Below, one piece after another: positions 1-6,181 of a stretch of DNA of 8,044 bases; position 1 is the first letter of the stretch; each line of letters opens with the position of its first letter. The DNA comes from an uncultured Clostridium sp. (GTDB lineage: Bacteria > Bacillota > Clostridia > Lachnospirales > Lachnospiraceae). The stretch lies in the NCBI GenBank assembly GCA_958349075.1, contig CATWBR010000202.1, positions 1 to 8,044 of the forward strand. Reading direction: 5' to 3'. The translations under genes were made by a program, and so were the position numbers. The notes beneath the pieces are model-generated. The model searched no databases. It saw only the letters and a program-made list of their open reading frames with translations, and was not told the DNA's origin.

Positions 1-33
1 ATATATGCCGCAGCTTAAAAAGTCTAATACCGG

Positions 34-58
34 AATTCTCTTATGTTCATAGAGAATT
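34..58. repeat. Inverted repeat downstream of the operon
   Basis: AATTCTC and GAGAATT flank an inner TATG/CATA pair, giving an almost complete 25-base inverted repeat with one unpaired base and a 2-base centre. It lies 13 bases beyond the terminator hairpin. It could be a second hairpin of a tandem terminator or a protein-binding palindrome for a gene further left. Function is unknown. Confidence 0.4.
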
Positions 59-61
59 TCT

Positions 62-96
62 ATAATAGAAAAGAACCCTTGTTTTACAGGGGTTCT
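62..96 (-). terminator. Probable intrinsic terminator of the operon
   Basis: On the transcribed strand AGAACCC (96-90) pairs with GGGTTCT (78-72); after one mismatch, three further pairs close a 3-base loop. A short T-rich stretch (TTTTCTATTAT) follows. The stem includes the stop codon of the final transketolase gene (86-84). The stem and T-run are modest, so this is probable rather than certain. Confidence 0.6.
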
Positions 97-1034
97 CCAT
101 TGATTCCGAACAGGATTTCTTTTGCAATTCCCTCTGCATCCAGTCCATATTTTTTAAGAAGTTCCCCGGCCGGGCCCGACTCCCCGAATGTATCACGGAT
201 GCCGATTCTGTGGACCGGGACAGGGTATTGTTCCGACAGCGCCTCGCAGACGGCGCTGCCCAGGCCGCCAATGATGGAATGCTCCTCCACCGTGACGATC
301 TTTCCGGTCTTCCTGGCTTCTCTGAGCAGAAGCTCTTCATCGATAGGCTTGATTGTATGGATATTTACCACTTCCGCACTGATTCCCTCTTTTGCAAGCG
401 CTTCTGCCGCCTCCAGGCAGGCGGGAACACACAGGCCGGAAGCCACGATTGTCAGATCGCTCCCCTCCCGCAGAACAATTCCTTTTCCCAGTTCAAACCG
501 GTAATTGGCGCTGTCGTTGATCACCGGAACCGGAAGACGGCCGAACCGCAGGTAAACCGGACCGTCGTGCTCATAGGCGGCTCTTACCGCAGCCCTCGCC
601 TCCACATCGTCGGCAGGGCAGATAACGGTCATTCCCGGTATTGTCCTCATCAGAGCGATATCCTCGTTACACTGGTGGGTAGCCCCGTCCTCCCCAACAG
701 AGATTCCGGCATGGGTGGCTGCAATCTTTACATTGAGATGGGGATAACCGACGGAGTTTCTAACCTGTTCAAAAGCCCTTCCTGCTGCAAACATGGCAAA
801 CGAGCTGGCAAAGGGGATTTTTCCGGATGCCGCAAGTCCGGCTGCAATTCCAATCATATTGCATTCCGCAATTCCACAGTCGATATGGCGGTCAGGAAAC
901 GCGCTGCGGAAAATTGCGGTCTTTGTCGCCTCCGCCAGATCGGCGTCCAGCACGACCAGATCCTCATGCAGTTTTCCAAGCTCCGCCAGAGCGTTTCCGT
1001 AGCTCTCCCTGGTTGCAATCTTTTTACTCTCCAT
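84..1034 (-). CDS. Transketolase, C-terminal subunit, copy 1
   Basis: This 316-residue protein is the partner of the preceding N-terminal transketolase half. The TPP-activating glutamate is Glu57 in CGIAECNM, where the usual Gln after Glu is replaced by Cys58. The segment THAGISVGEDGATHQ (His108, Glu115, Asp116, His120) and the arginine in VYLRFGR (Arg163) match classical transketolase substrate and cofactor residues. The C-terminal domain motif VEEHSIIGGLGSA lies near 249-261. The frame stays open up to 1109, but the ATG at 1034 is preferred because AAGGAGGG stands eight bases upstream and because the protein then begins at the same point as its paralogue. The 11-base overlap with the upstream gene suggests translational coupling. 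It is the last gene of the cluster; its stop codon lies within the terminator-like hairpin. The sugar substrate is unknown. Confidence 0.92.
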   Translation of the reverse strand: MESKKIATRESYGNALAELGKLHEDLVVLDADLAEATKTAIFRSAFPDRHIDCGIAECNMIGIAAGLAASGKIPFASSFAMFAAGRAFEQVRNSVGYPHLNVKIAATHAGISVGEDGATHQCNEDIALMRTIPGMTVICPADDVEARAAVRAAYEHDGPVYLRFGRLPVPVINDSANYRFELGKGIVLREGSDLTIVASGLCVPACLEAAEALAKEGISAEVVNIHTIKPIDEELLLREARKTGKIVTVEEHSIIGGLGSAVCEALSEQYPVPVHRIGIRDTFGESGPAGELLKKYGLDAEGIAKEILFGINGEPL

Positions 1035-1881
1035 CTTCGCAGCCCTCCTTTTCAATCTTTTCTCCGAGACGTCCCAGTTCCTCCATGGCAGTTTCGTATT
1101 CCGCGTCATTTGGGGCCTTTCCGTGCCAGGACGCTTTATCCTCCATAAAGGAAACGCCTTTTCCCTTTACTGTTTTTGCGATAATCACGGACGGTTTTCC
1201 GGTTACTGTCCGAGCCTCCCGGAACGCACTGCGCAGCTTTTCCATATCATTTCCGTCGTCCACACAGATCGTATGAAAATTAAATGCCTCAAATTTCTTA
1301 TCAATCGGATAGGCGGAGCAGACTTCTTCGAGGGAGCCGTCTATCTGTAGATTGTTGTTGTCCACAATTACCACAAGGTTGTCAAGTTCCCGGAAACCGG
1401 CAAACATGGCGGCCTCCCAGACCTGCCCCTCCTGAAGCTCCCCATCGCCCAGAAGAGCATACACCCGGTGGGATCTGCCATCCATCTTAGCGGCGAGAGC
1501 CATGCCGACCGCAGCCGAGATTCCCTGTCCCAGGGAACCGCTGGACATATCAACGCCATTTATGTGTTTCATGTCGGGATGCCCCTGGAGATAGGAGCCT
1601 GTGTGACGCAGCATCACCAAATCCTCCCTAGGGATATATCCTCTTTCCGCTAAAGCCGCATACAGCCCAGGCGCATTGTGTCCTTTGGACAGTACGAAAC
1701 GGTCCCTGTCCTCCCAATCCGGCCGGGAGGGGTCAATATTCATCTCGTCAAAATAGAGACAGGTCAGAATGTCCGCAGCCGACAGGGAGCCGCCCGGATG
1801 GCCGGACTTTGCGGCATGCACGGAAGTTAAAATTCCTTTTCTGACTTCGTTGGCCTTTTTTTTCAGTTCTGATATTTTCAT
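1024..1881 (-). CDS. Transketolase, N-terminal (TPP-binding) subunit, copy 1
   Basis: This 285-residue protein is a second N-terminal transketolase half, acting with the overlapping downstream gene to transfer ketol groups with TPP. Motifs present are SGHPGG (His28), LSKGH (His68), QGHPDM (His101), SLGQG, and the TPP/metal motif GDG at 145-147 with VDNNN (Asn176) and LQIDG. In the later DGHD-type motif it reads DDGND, placing Asn211 where transketolases, including the paralogue at 7129-7977, have a conserved active-site histidine. That may change substrate handling. By eye more than half of the core residues match the paralogue, but the DNA is well diverged, so this is not a recent duplication. 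The start at 1881 has AAAAGGAG seven bases upstream. Its 3' end overlaps the next gene by 11 bases. The protein ends in an acidic, Glu-rich tail. Confidence 0.92.
   Translation of the reverse strand: MKISELKKKANEVRKGILTSVHAAKSGHPGGSLSAADILTCLYFDEMNIDPSRPDWEDRDRFVLSKGHNAPGLYAALAERGYIPREDLVMLRHTGSYLQGHPDMKHINGVDMSSGSLGQGISAAVGMALAAKMDGRSHRVYALLGDGELQEGQVWEAAMFAGFRELDNLVVIVDNNNLQIDGSLEEVCSAYPIDKKFEAFNFHTICVDDGNDMEKLRSAFREARTVTGKPSVIIAKTVKGKGVSFMEDKASWHGKAPNDAEYETAMEELGRLGEKIEKEGCEDGE
1043..1050 (-). promoter_or_regulatory. Ribosome binding site deciding the copy-1 C-subunit start
   Basis: AAGGAGGG lies eight bases before the ATG at 1034, inside the 3' end of the upstream subunit gene. It favours the start at 1034 over the in-frame ATG at 1109. 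Confidence 0.75.
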
Positions 1882-2036
1882 AGAAAAACTCCTTTTCCGT
1901 ATCCGAGCTCCGCATTGACTCGGCCCGTCATAATTCCCTTAACCCCCGGCAATTACCCGCACACTCTGCGGCAGGTTACCGCCTTCAGTAAGAGCCTGCG
2001 CCTCAATCGGTAAACGTCAGGGCGCAGGCTCTCTCA
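1882..2036 (-). other. Intergenic region with several inverted repeats (possible structured leader)
   Basis: This 155-base gap is the longest in the cluster and separates the transaldolase from the copy-1 transketolase. On the transcribed strand it contains, in order, a 12-bp perfect hairpin (arms 2032-2021 and 2002-1991), a 5-bp hairpin (arms 1971-1967 and 1961-1957), and a 5-bp hairpin (arms 1923-1919 and 1907-1903) just before the ribosome binding site (1896-1889). I find no convincing promoter boxes and no THI-box TPP riboswitch signature. It may be a processing site, partial terminator or regulatory leader for the last two genes. Confidence 0.5.
1991..2032 (-). other. Perfect 12-bp hairpin after transaldolase gene
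   Basis: AGAGCCTGCGCC and its exact complement GGCGCAGGCTCT are separated by an 18-base loop, starting four bases past the transaldolase stop. No T-run follows on the transcribed strand, so a classic intrinsic terminator is not supported. The loop hexamer TTACCG is complementary to CGGTAA ten bases after the stem (1981-1976), which would allow an H-type pseudoknot. An mRNA-stabilising or attenuating role is inferred. Confidence 0.6.
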
Positions 2037-2678
2037 TCACTTACTGTCCTCTTTAAACTTCTCAATTCCCGCATCGGTCAGCGGATGCTTTACCATCTGC
2101 ATAAGGACCTTATACGGCACGGTGGCAATGCTGCCTCCCGCTTTTGCACACTCAATAATGTGCAGTGGATGCCTTGTGGACGCGCAGATAATTTCCGTGG
2201 CGATGTCCGGGTAATTGCCGAATATCTGCGTAATATCATAAATCAGGTCCGTGCCGCAGGTGGAAATGTCATCCAGCCTTCCAAGAAACGGAGACACATA
2301 GGATGCGCCCGCCCGCGCGGCCAGAAGCGCCTGGCTGGAGGTGAAAATGAGGGTCACATTCGTTCTGATCCCTTCCTCCGAGAGCACTTTAACTGCCTTA
2401 AGCCCCTCCGCGGTCATCGGAATTTTGACTACCATGTTGGGGTGGATTTTGGCAATCTCCCTGCCCTGTGCAATCATTTCTTCCGCTTTTTCCGCATCCG
2501 CTCTCACTTCCCCGGAGATGGGACCGTCCACAATTTCCGTAATCTCTTTGATTACCTCTGCAAAATTGCGGCCTTCTTTTGCGATCAGAGACGGGTTTGT
2601 CGTCACTCCGCAGATAATTCCCATCTCGTTTGCTTCCCTAATCTCATCTACATTAGCCGTATCTATAAAAAATTTCAT
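2037..2678 (-). CDS. tal: Short (TalC/FSA-type) transaldolase
   Basis: This 213-residue protein belongs to the short transaldolase/fructose-6-phosphate aldolase subfamily, a TIM barrel that forms a Schiff base with a ketose and transfers or releases dihydroxyacetone. The Schiff-base lysine is Lys85 in VVKIPMT, the same number as in E. coli FSA. Other landmarks are the N-terminal [10 protein letters not shown] and [12 protein letters not shown], then TNVTLIF and SPFLGRLDD. The residues known to separate the two activities favour transaldolase: Glu57 where FSA has Gln59, and Phe131 where FSA has Tyr131. From memory, the sequence closely resembles Bacillus subtilis transaldolase (YwjH). The start at 2678 is preceded by AAAGGGAGGA, and the gap to the upstream TIM-barrel gene is 35 bases. 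A strong hairpin begins four bases after its stop. Its likely role is recycling sedoheptulose 7-phosphate and similar products of the two transketolases, though action on an unusual ketose is possible. Confidence 0.92.
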   Translation of the reverse strand: MKFFIDTANVDEIREANEMGIICGVTTNPSLIAKEGRNFAEVIKEITEIVDGPISGEVRADAEKAEEMIAQGREIAKIHPNMVVKIPMTAEGLKAVKVLSEEGIRTNVTLIFTSSQALLAARAGASYVSPFLGRLDDISTCGTDLIYDITQIFGNYPDIATEIICASTRHPLHIIECAKAGGSIATVPYKVLMQMVKHPLTDAGIEKFKEDSK

Positions 2679-2713
2679 ACTGTCCTCCCTTTAGAAATCA
2701 CCTTTTCTCTTTA

Positions 2714-3532
2714 TCAGAGACCGTTTGCCGCAAGGTATTTCTTCGCCGTCTCAAGGCAGCGGCCCGCGTGTTCCAGCTTGCCTCTGGCCTCCATTTCGGC
2801 GGCATTGGGCAGTTCGATGGCATAGTATGGTATATTGGCGATTCCATGCAGCATTCCGGCAATGTCAATCTCTCCCTCTCCGACGTAAAGCCGTCCTGAA
2901 CGGGCCACACCGGTCATATCGGGATGGTCTAACGGAGGAATAAATCCGGGGCCGTCACACAGATGGACAAAGCCGAACCGCTCCGCCGGTATCTCTTTCA
3001 GCATTTCCTGCGTCACACCGGCTCTGTGGGCATGGAGCGTATCCACCATAAGCTTTAAATTAGGGCGCTTCAGGATGTCCATTACCTCCAAAGCTTCTTC
3101 AAGGGTCCGAACATTGGCAAATGCCATAAATTCCAGGTTCACAAGCAGGTCATACTTTGCAGCCATGTCGCATACCTTTTCAAGCTGGCGCAGGGCTGAC
3201 TCCCGATCCGGGGTCCAGACGCTAGAAATCACATACTTTGCACCCAGCTCGGCAGCCTTTTCAAAATCCGCCTCATAAGAGGCCACGTCAAGACCGTCTC
3301 CCACACGCGCCAGCTCAATATCCATCAGGCTCACTCCGGTGCGTTCGAGCGCCGCCCTGACATTTTTAAAGATCACTTCATTTGCCAGACGAAAATCTGG
3401 TTCACCGGGCATTTTCATTGAAATTGGGCGCAGGCTGACTCCCTCGTAGCCGCATCTGGCTGCGATTTCCACCTGATCGGCCGGGTGGGTGCCCGGCACG
3501 GTCAGATAAGCCAAAGAAAATAAGTTTTTCAT
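2714..3532 (-). CDS. Xylose isomerase-like TIM-barrel sugar (phosphate) isomerase/epimerase
   Basis: This 272-residue protein has the length and pattern of the xylose isomerase-like/AP endonuclease 2 TIM-barrel family, which includes sugar isomerases, 3-epimerases, inosose dehydratase, hydroxypyruvate isomerase and some decarboxylases, generally using one divalent metal. Candidate metal ligands fall at the expected strand ends: Glu134 (NLEFM), Asp164 with His167 (MVDTLH), His190 (FVHLCDG) and Glu240 (AIELPN). A YVGEGEID segment near 216-223 matches the loop that often precedes the last strand. There is no signal peptide or membrane segment. The ATG at 3532 has GGAGG six bases upstream, and only 22 bases separate it from the stop of the TPP enzyme, so it is co-transcribed. 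In this setting it may interconvert aldose/ketose forms or epimerise a substrate feeding the transketolases. The family is well supported; the reaction is not determinable from sequence alone. Confidence 0.85.
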   Translation of the reverse strand: MKNLFSLAYLTVPGTHPADQVEIAARCGYEGVSLRPISMKMPGEPDFRLANEVIFKNVRAALERTGVSLMDIELARVGDGLDVASYEADFEKAAELGAKYVISSVWTPDRESALRQLEKVCDMAAKYDLLVNLEFMAFANVRTLEEALEVMDILKRPNLKLMVDTLHAHRAGVTQEMLKEIPAERFGFVHLCDGPGFIPPLDHPDMTGVARSGRLYVGEGEIDIAGMLHGIANIPYYAIELPNAAEMEARGKLEHAGRCLETAKKYLAANGL

Positions 3533-3554
3533 CGTTTACCTCCGTTTCATGCGA

Positions 3555-5387
3555 TTACGCATCATGAGATTTCGAGTGGCTTGGCGCAACATAGCGGCCG
3601 TTTTCTTTTTTAATCAGTTTTCCTTCTTTAACGAGTGCGTTCGGCGTATAAATATCGTTGATATTCCAGCAGCCGGGTGTCGGCACTACAATGTTCTCCA
3701 TTGGGGCCTCCACTAAGAACGGGCGTCCCGCCTTATTGGCTTCGATGGCCTTTTCCATGGCCGGTTTGAATTCTTCCGCGGAATTGATGCAGACAGACTC
3801 GATTCCGTAGCTCTTTGCCACATCAGCCCAGGAAATCGTGTAGCGCTCTCCATCGGCTTTATAGAATACCGTACCGAATTTTGTTTTATAGTTGGCATTT
3901 TCAAGACCTGCGATTGTACCGAAGGCCGAGTTGTTCATAACCACCCAGGTGCAGGCGATTCCCTGCTCCACAGCGGTAGCCAGACAGGACGGATTGATGC
4001 CGAAACCGCCGTCTCCGGTCAGGTTCAGGACGATCTTGTCGGGAGCTGCCAGCTTGCCTCCCAGGACAGCCGACGGACCGAATCCCATGGTAGCCAGACC
4101 GGATGAGTGGTGAATGGCGCCGGGACGTGTGATGTCGAATTCCTGTGCAACGCCGTTCTTATTCCAGCCTACATCGGTAAAGATCACTGCATCCTCCGGG
4201 ATAACTTCCTTGACGTCCTTAAGGATCCTCTGAGGCGTCATCGGGAAGCGGTTATCACTTGAAATGGCCGCGTTGGACTGCTTGAATTCTGCCTTAGCCC
4301 TGGCAATTCTGGCCCGGAGTTCCGGGTTGTTCCGTCCTTCAGGACAAAGCTTTTTAACTTCCTCAAGGATCTGGGCAAGACCAATCTTTAAATCTCCCAT
4401 GGCTCCGATTTCCACCGGATAGTTGCGTCCGATCTCCATTGGATCGATATCAATCTGTAAGAAGGTAGTCTTATCAGGGTCAAATGTGACTCCCTGATAC
4501 CAGCTTGAGCTGTCAGCCTCGCCGAATCTGGTGCCAAGGCCCAGGATTACATCGGCATTCGTGGTCAGTGAGTGGGTGAATTCAAGACCCCAGAAACCGG
4601 TCTGGCCAATCATCAGCGGGTGCAGGTCGGATAAGCAGCCCTGGCCTGCCAGTGTGCGTGATACCGGAATGTCCATGAACTCAGCCAGGGCAGCCAGTTC
4701 TTCGGATGCCTGGGATAATAGGATTCCTCCGCCGGCATGAAGTACCGGGTTCTTTGCCGCCACCAGTTTCTCTGCGATTGCCTTTGCCGCCGCAGGATCC
4801 AGGGCAGGGCGCATGGTTACGAGATTTCCCTTGTAGGTCCGTGCCCACAGTTCCTCATCCATCTCTCTTGAGAACATATCCATCGGAACGTCCACAAGGA
4901 CAGGTCCCGGACGGCCAGACTCGGCCAGGCGGAATGCCTTGTCGAGAATGTCGGGAAGGGCTTCCACGTCATCCACTCTCCACGCGCGTTTTACAACCGG
5001 TTCCAGCAGCTTATACTGGTCGCCGTCGGCATGCATCTGCACTTCCTGGTGCGGATGACGGCCGTAGTAATAGCTCGGCACATCTCCGGCAATGACTACC
5101 ATGGGGATGGAATCCAGTGAGGCGTTGGCAACGCCTGTAATTACGTTGGTAAGGCCCGGCCCCAGATGGCACATTACCACCGACGCCTTACGTGTCACAC
5201 GGGCATAGCCGTCTGCAGCCGTGGACGCAACGCTCTCATGCCTTGTTCCTATGTACTGGATTTTCTCGCTGCGGGACAGTGCGTCCAGCATTCCGATTAC
5301 GGTGTGGCCGCAAAGGCCGAATAACTTGGTAACGCCTCTGCGTTCCAAATAATCTACTAATAAATCAGACACTAATTTCTTGCTCAT
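3555..5387 (-). CDS. TPP-dependent enzyme, acetolactate synthase-like large subunit
   Basis: This 610-residue protein belongs to the acetolactate synthase/pyruvate oxidase/2-oxoacid decarboxylase family. The N-terminal pyrimidine-binding domain (about 1-170) carries the catalytic glutamate in TRHESVASTAADGYAR (Glu51) and a QEV motif (114-116). The central domain (about 195-345) has LGLGTRFG and QIDIDP segments. The C-terminal domain holds the TPP/metal motif, GDG at 458-460 with NN at 485-486. The FDDR signature of FAD-binding acetohydroxyacid synthases is altered to FGEA near 288-291, so FAD binding and acetolactate activity are doubtful. A tail of roughly 45 residues beyond the core (PTPGCWNIND and onward) is an extra feature. 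No small regulatory subunit gene is adjacent, which argues against a biosynthetic role. I chose the ATG at 5387 because GGAGGAG lies six bases upstream; an ATG at 5420 in the same frame lacks such a site. It likely cleaves, decarboxylates or ligates a 2-oxo compound in this catabolic operon. The exact reaction is unknown. Confidence 0.88.
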   Translation of the reverse strand: MSKKLVSDLLVDYLERRGVTKLFGLCGHTVIGMLDALSRSEKIQYIGTRHESVASTAADGYARVTRKASVVMCHLGPGLTNVITGVANASLDSIPMVVIAGDVPSYYYGRHPHQEVQMHADGDQYKLLEPVVKRAWRVDDVEALPDILDKAFRLAESGRPGPVLVDVPMDMFSREMDEELWARTYKGNLVTMRPALDPAAAKAIAEKLVAAKNPVLHAGGGILLSQASEELAALAEFMDIPVSRTLAGQGCLSDLHPLMIGQTGFWGLEFTHSLTTNADVILGLGTRFGEADSSSWYQGVTFDPDKTTFLQIDIDPMEIGRNYPVEIGAMGDLKIGLAQILEEVKKLCPEGRNNPELRARIARAKAEFKQSNAAISSDNRFPMTPQRILKDVKEVIPEDAVIFTDVGWNKNGVAQEFDITRPGAIHHSSGLATMGFGPSAVLGGKLAAPDKIVLNLTGDGGFGINPSCLATAVEQGIACTWVVMNNSAFGTIAGLENANYKTKFGTVFYKADGERYTISWADVAKSYGIESVCINSAEEFKPAMEKAIEANKAGRPFLVEAPMENIVVPTPGCWNINDIYTPNALVKEGKLIKKENGRYVAPSHSKSHDA

Positions 5388-5393
5388 TTTGAT

Positions 5394-5400
5394 CTCCTCC
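5394..5400 (-). promoter_or_regulatory. Ribosome binding site deciding the TPP-enzyme start
   Basis: GGAGGAG sits six bases before the ATG at 5387. It overlaps the possible 11-residue extension from the upstream ATG at 5420, and so favours the shorter protein. Confidence 0.75.
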
Positions 5401-5441
5401 GTTAACTCTTTTATTTCCAAATTTTGATTTTCTGCGATAAA

Positions 5442-6119
5442 TTATTTTGATGCGGCAATTTCATTCAGCTTTTCGGCAATTGCACCGTAGCCCGAGAAAA
5501 AGCTGCAGAGTAAAGGCGTTTTTACGTCTTTTAAGTCGGGCAGCAGCGCACGCATGGATACCTGGGCCATTACGATGGCGTCGTATCCCATTTTGTCCAG
5601 CTCCCTGATGTTTTCCATCAGAATGCGGTTGTGCTCTTCCGGGTGTCCCGCCTGAAGGGCATCCCAGGCAGCATTCTGCAGATACTGGGTGCATTCCATC
5701 TTTTTACCCTCTGCGGCGCCCGTCTTTTCGATCAGTCTCTGGCTTGGCCCGAGCGTTGTTTCCACCGTGGCAATCAGGGCAATCTTCGTTCCCAGCCTTA
5801 CCGCCTCCTCAGCCATCGGCAGATCCACCTTCATAACCGGGACCTTTACTTCTTTCTCATAGAGGTCAGCCACCTCTCCCACCGTAGAGCAGGAGTTGAC
5901 GATTAAATCCGCTCCGGAAATTTCCGCGGCTTTTGCATAGAGGGTCATCCTGTCGATTACCGCCTGGCTTGGCCCGCCGTTTGCACGGACATCGTTCAGC
6001 AGGGTGCTGTCGGTGATAAATTCCACTCTCACTCCGGGGACTTTTTCCTTCAGGAATGCGATGGTATCCTCCCGTTTGGCAAAACTGGTCTGTAAAATAC
6101 ATACATGTGGGGATTTCAT
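5442..6119 (-). CDS. Asp/Glu racemase-superfamily protein lacking the second catalytic Cys
   Basis: This 225-residue protein has the two-lobed architecture of the Asp/Glu/hydantoin racemase superfamily, whose members racemise amino acids or hydantoins, isomerise maleate or decarboxylate arylmalonates using one or two active-site cysteines. The first cysteine is present in the motif VNSCSTVGEVAD (Cys77). The second position, usually the Cys in an LGC motif of the C-terminal lobe, reads VMAQVSM here, with Gln186 in place of Cys. A later Cys205 (PLLCSFF) is not at the catalytic position. There is no signal peptide, so it should be cytoplasmic. The start at 6119 has AAAGGA nine bases upstream. 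It sits between the copy-2 transketolase and a TPP enzyme, 54 bases before the latter. A classical two-base amino acid racemase is unlikely; an isomerase, lyase or decarboxylase acting on a hydroxy or oxo acid of this pathway is a better guess. The specific function is unknown. Confidence 0.8.
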   Translation of the reverse strand: MKSPHVCILQTSFAKREDTIAFLKEKVPGVRVEFITDSTLLNDVRANGGPSQAVIDRMTLYAKAAEISGADLIVNSCSTVGEVADLYEKEVKVPVMKVDLPMAEEAVRLGTKIALIATVETTLGPSQRLIEKTGAAEGKKMECTQYLQNAAWDALQAGHPEEHNRILMENIRELDKMGYDAIVMAQVSMRALLPDLKDVKTPLLCSFFSGYGAIAEKLNEIAASK

Positions 6120-6139
6120 ATTTATCTGTCCTTTCCCGG

Positions 6140-6156
6140 CCGGGCTTACCGCCCGG
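6140..6156 (-). other. Intercistronic hairpin
   Basis: In the 62-base gap after the copy-2 transketolase, CCGGGC and GCCCGG form a perfect 6-bp GC stem with a 5-base loop. On the transcribed strand no T-run follows; the next bases lead straight into the AAAGGA ribosome binding site (6134-6129) of the racemase-like gene. It is therefore more likely an mRNA-processing, stability or translation-tuning element than a terminator. The role is inferred. Confidence 0.45.
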
Positions 6157-6181
6157 TCTGATATGGTTTATTTTATTAAAA

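Noticed and set aside
1035..1109. N-terminal extension of the copy-1 transketolase C subunit
   Set aside because: The ATG at 1109 would add 25 basic residues unlike any transketolase and lies deep in the upstream gene; the ATG at 1034 has a strong ribosome binding site and fits the paralogue.
210..1148. 312-residue open frame on the plus strand
   Set aside because: It lies wholly antisense to well-supported transketolase genes, is Cys/Arg/His-rich without family motifs, and has no good ribosome binding site. It is a shadow frame.
1882..2036. TPP (THI-box) riboswitch
   Set aside because: The region precedes a TPP-dependent enzyme, but the conserved CTGAGA and related THI-box elements are absent, and THI boxes control thiamine supply genes rather than transketolases.
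2085..2825. 246-residue open frame on the plus strand
   Set aside because: It is antisense to the transaldolase and the end of the TIM-barrel gene, with no recognisable motifs and an unnatural composition.
4706..5095. 129-residue open frame on the plus strand
   Set aside because: It is Pro/Arg-rich antisense of the TPP enzyme and contains no domain signal.
3555..5387. Sulfoacetaldehyde acetyltransferase (Xsc) or IolD for the TPP enzyme
   Set aside because: The N-terminal motif regions do not resemble those I recall for Xsc or IolD; only the general TPP-enzyme family is supported.
5388..5420. 11-residue N-terminal extension of the TPP enzyme
   Set aside because: The extension overlaps the ribosome binding site of the better start at 5387, and family members begin near that point.
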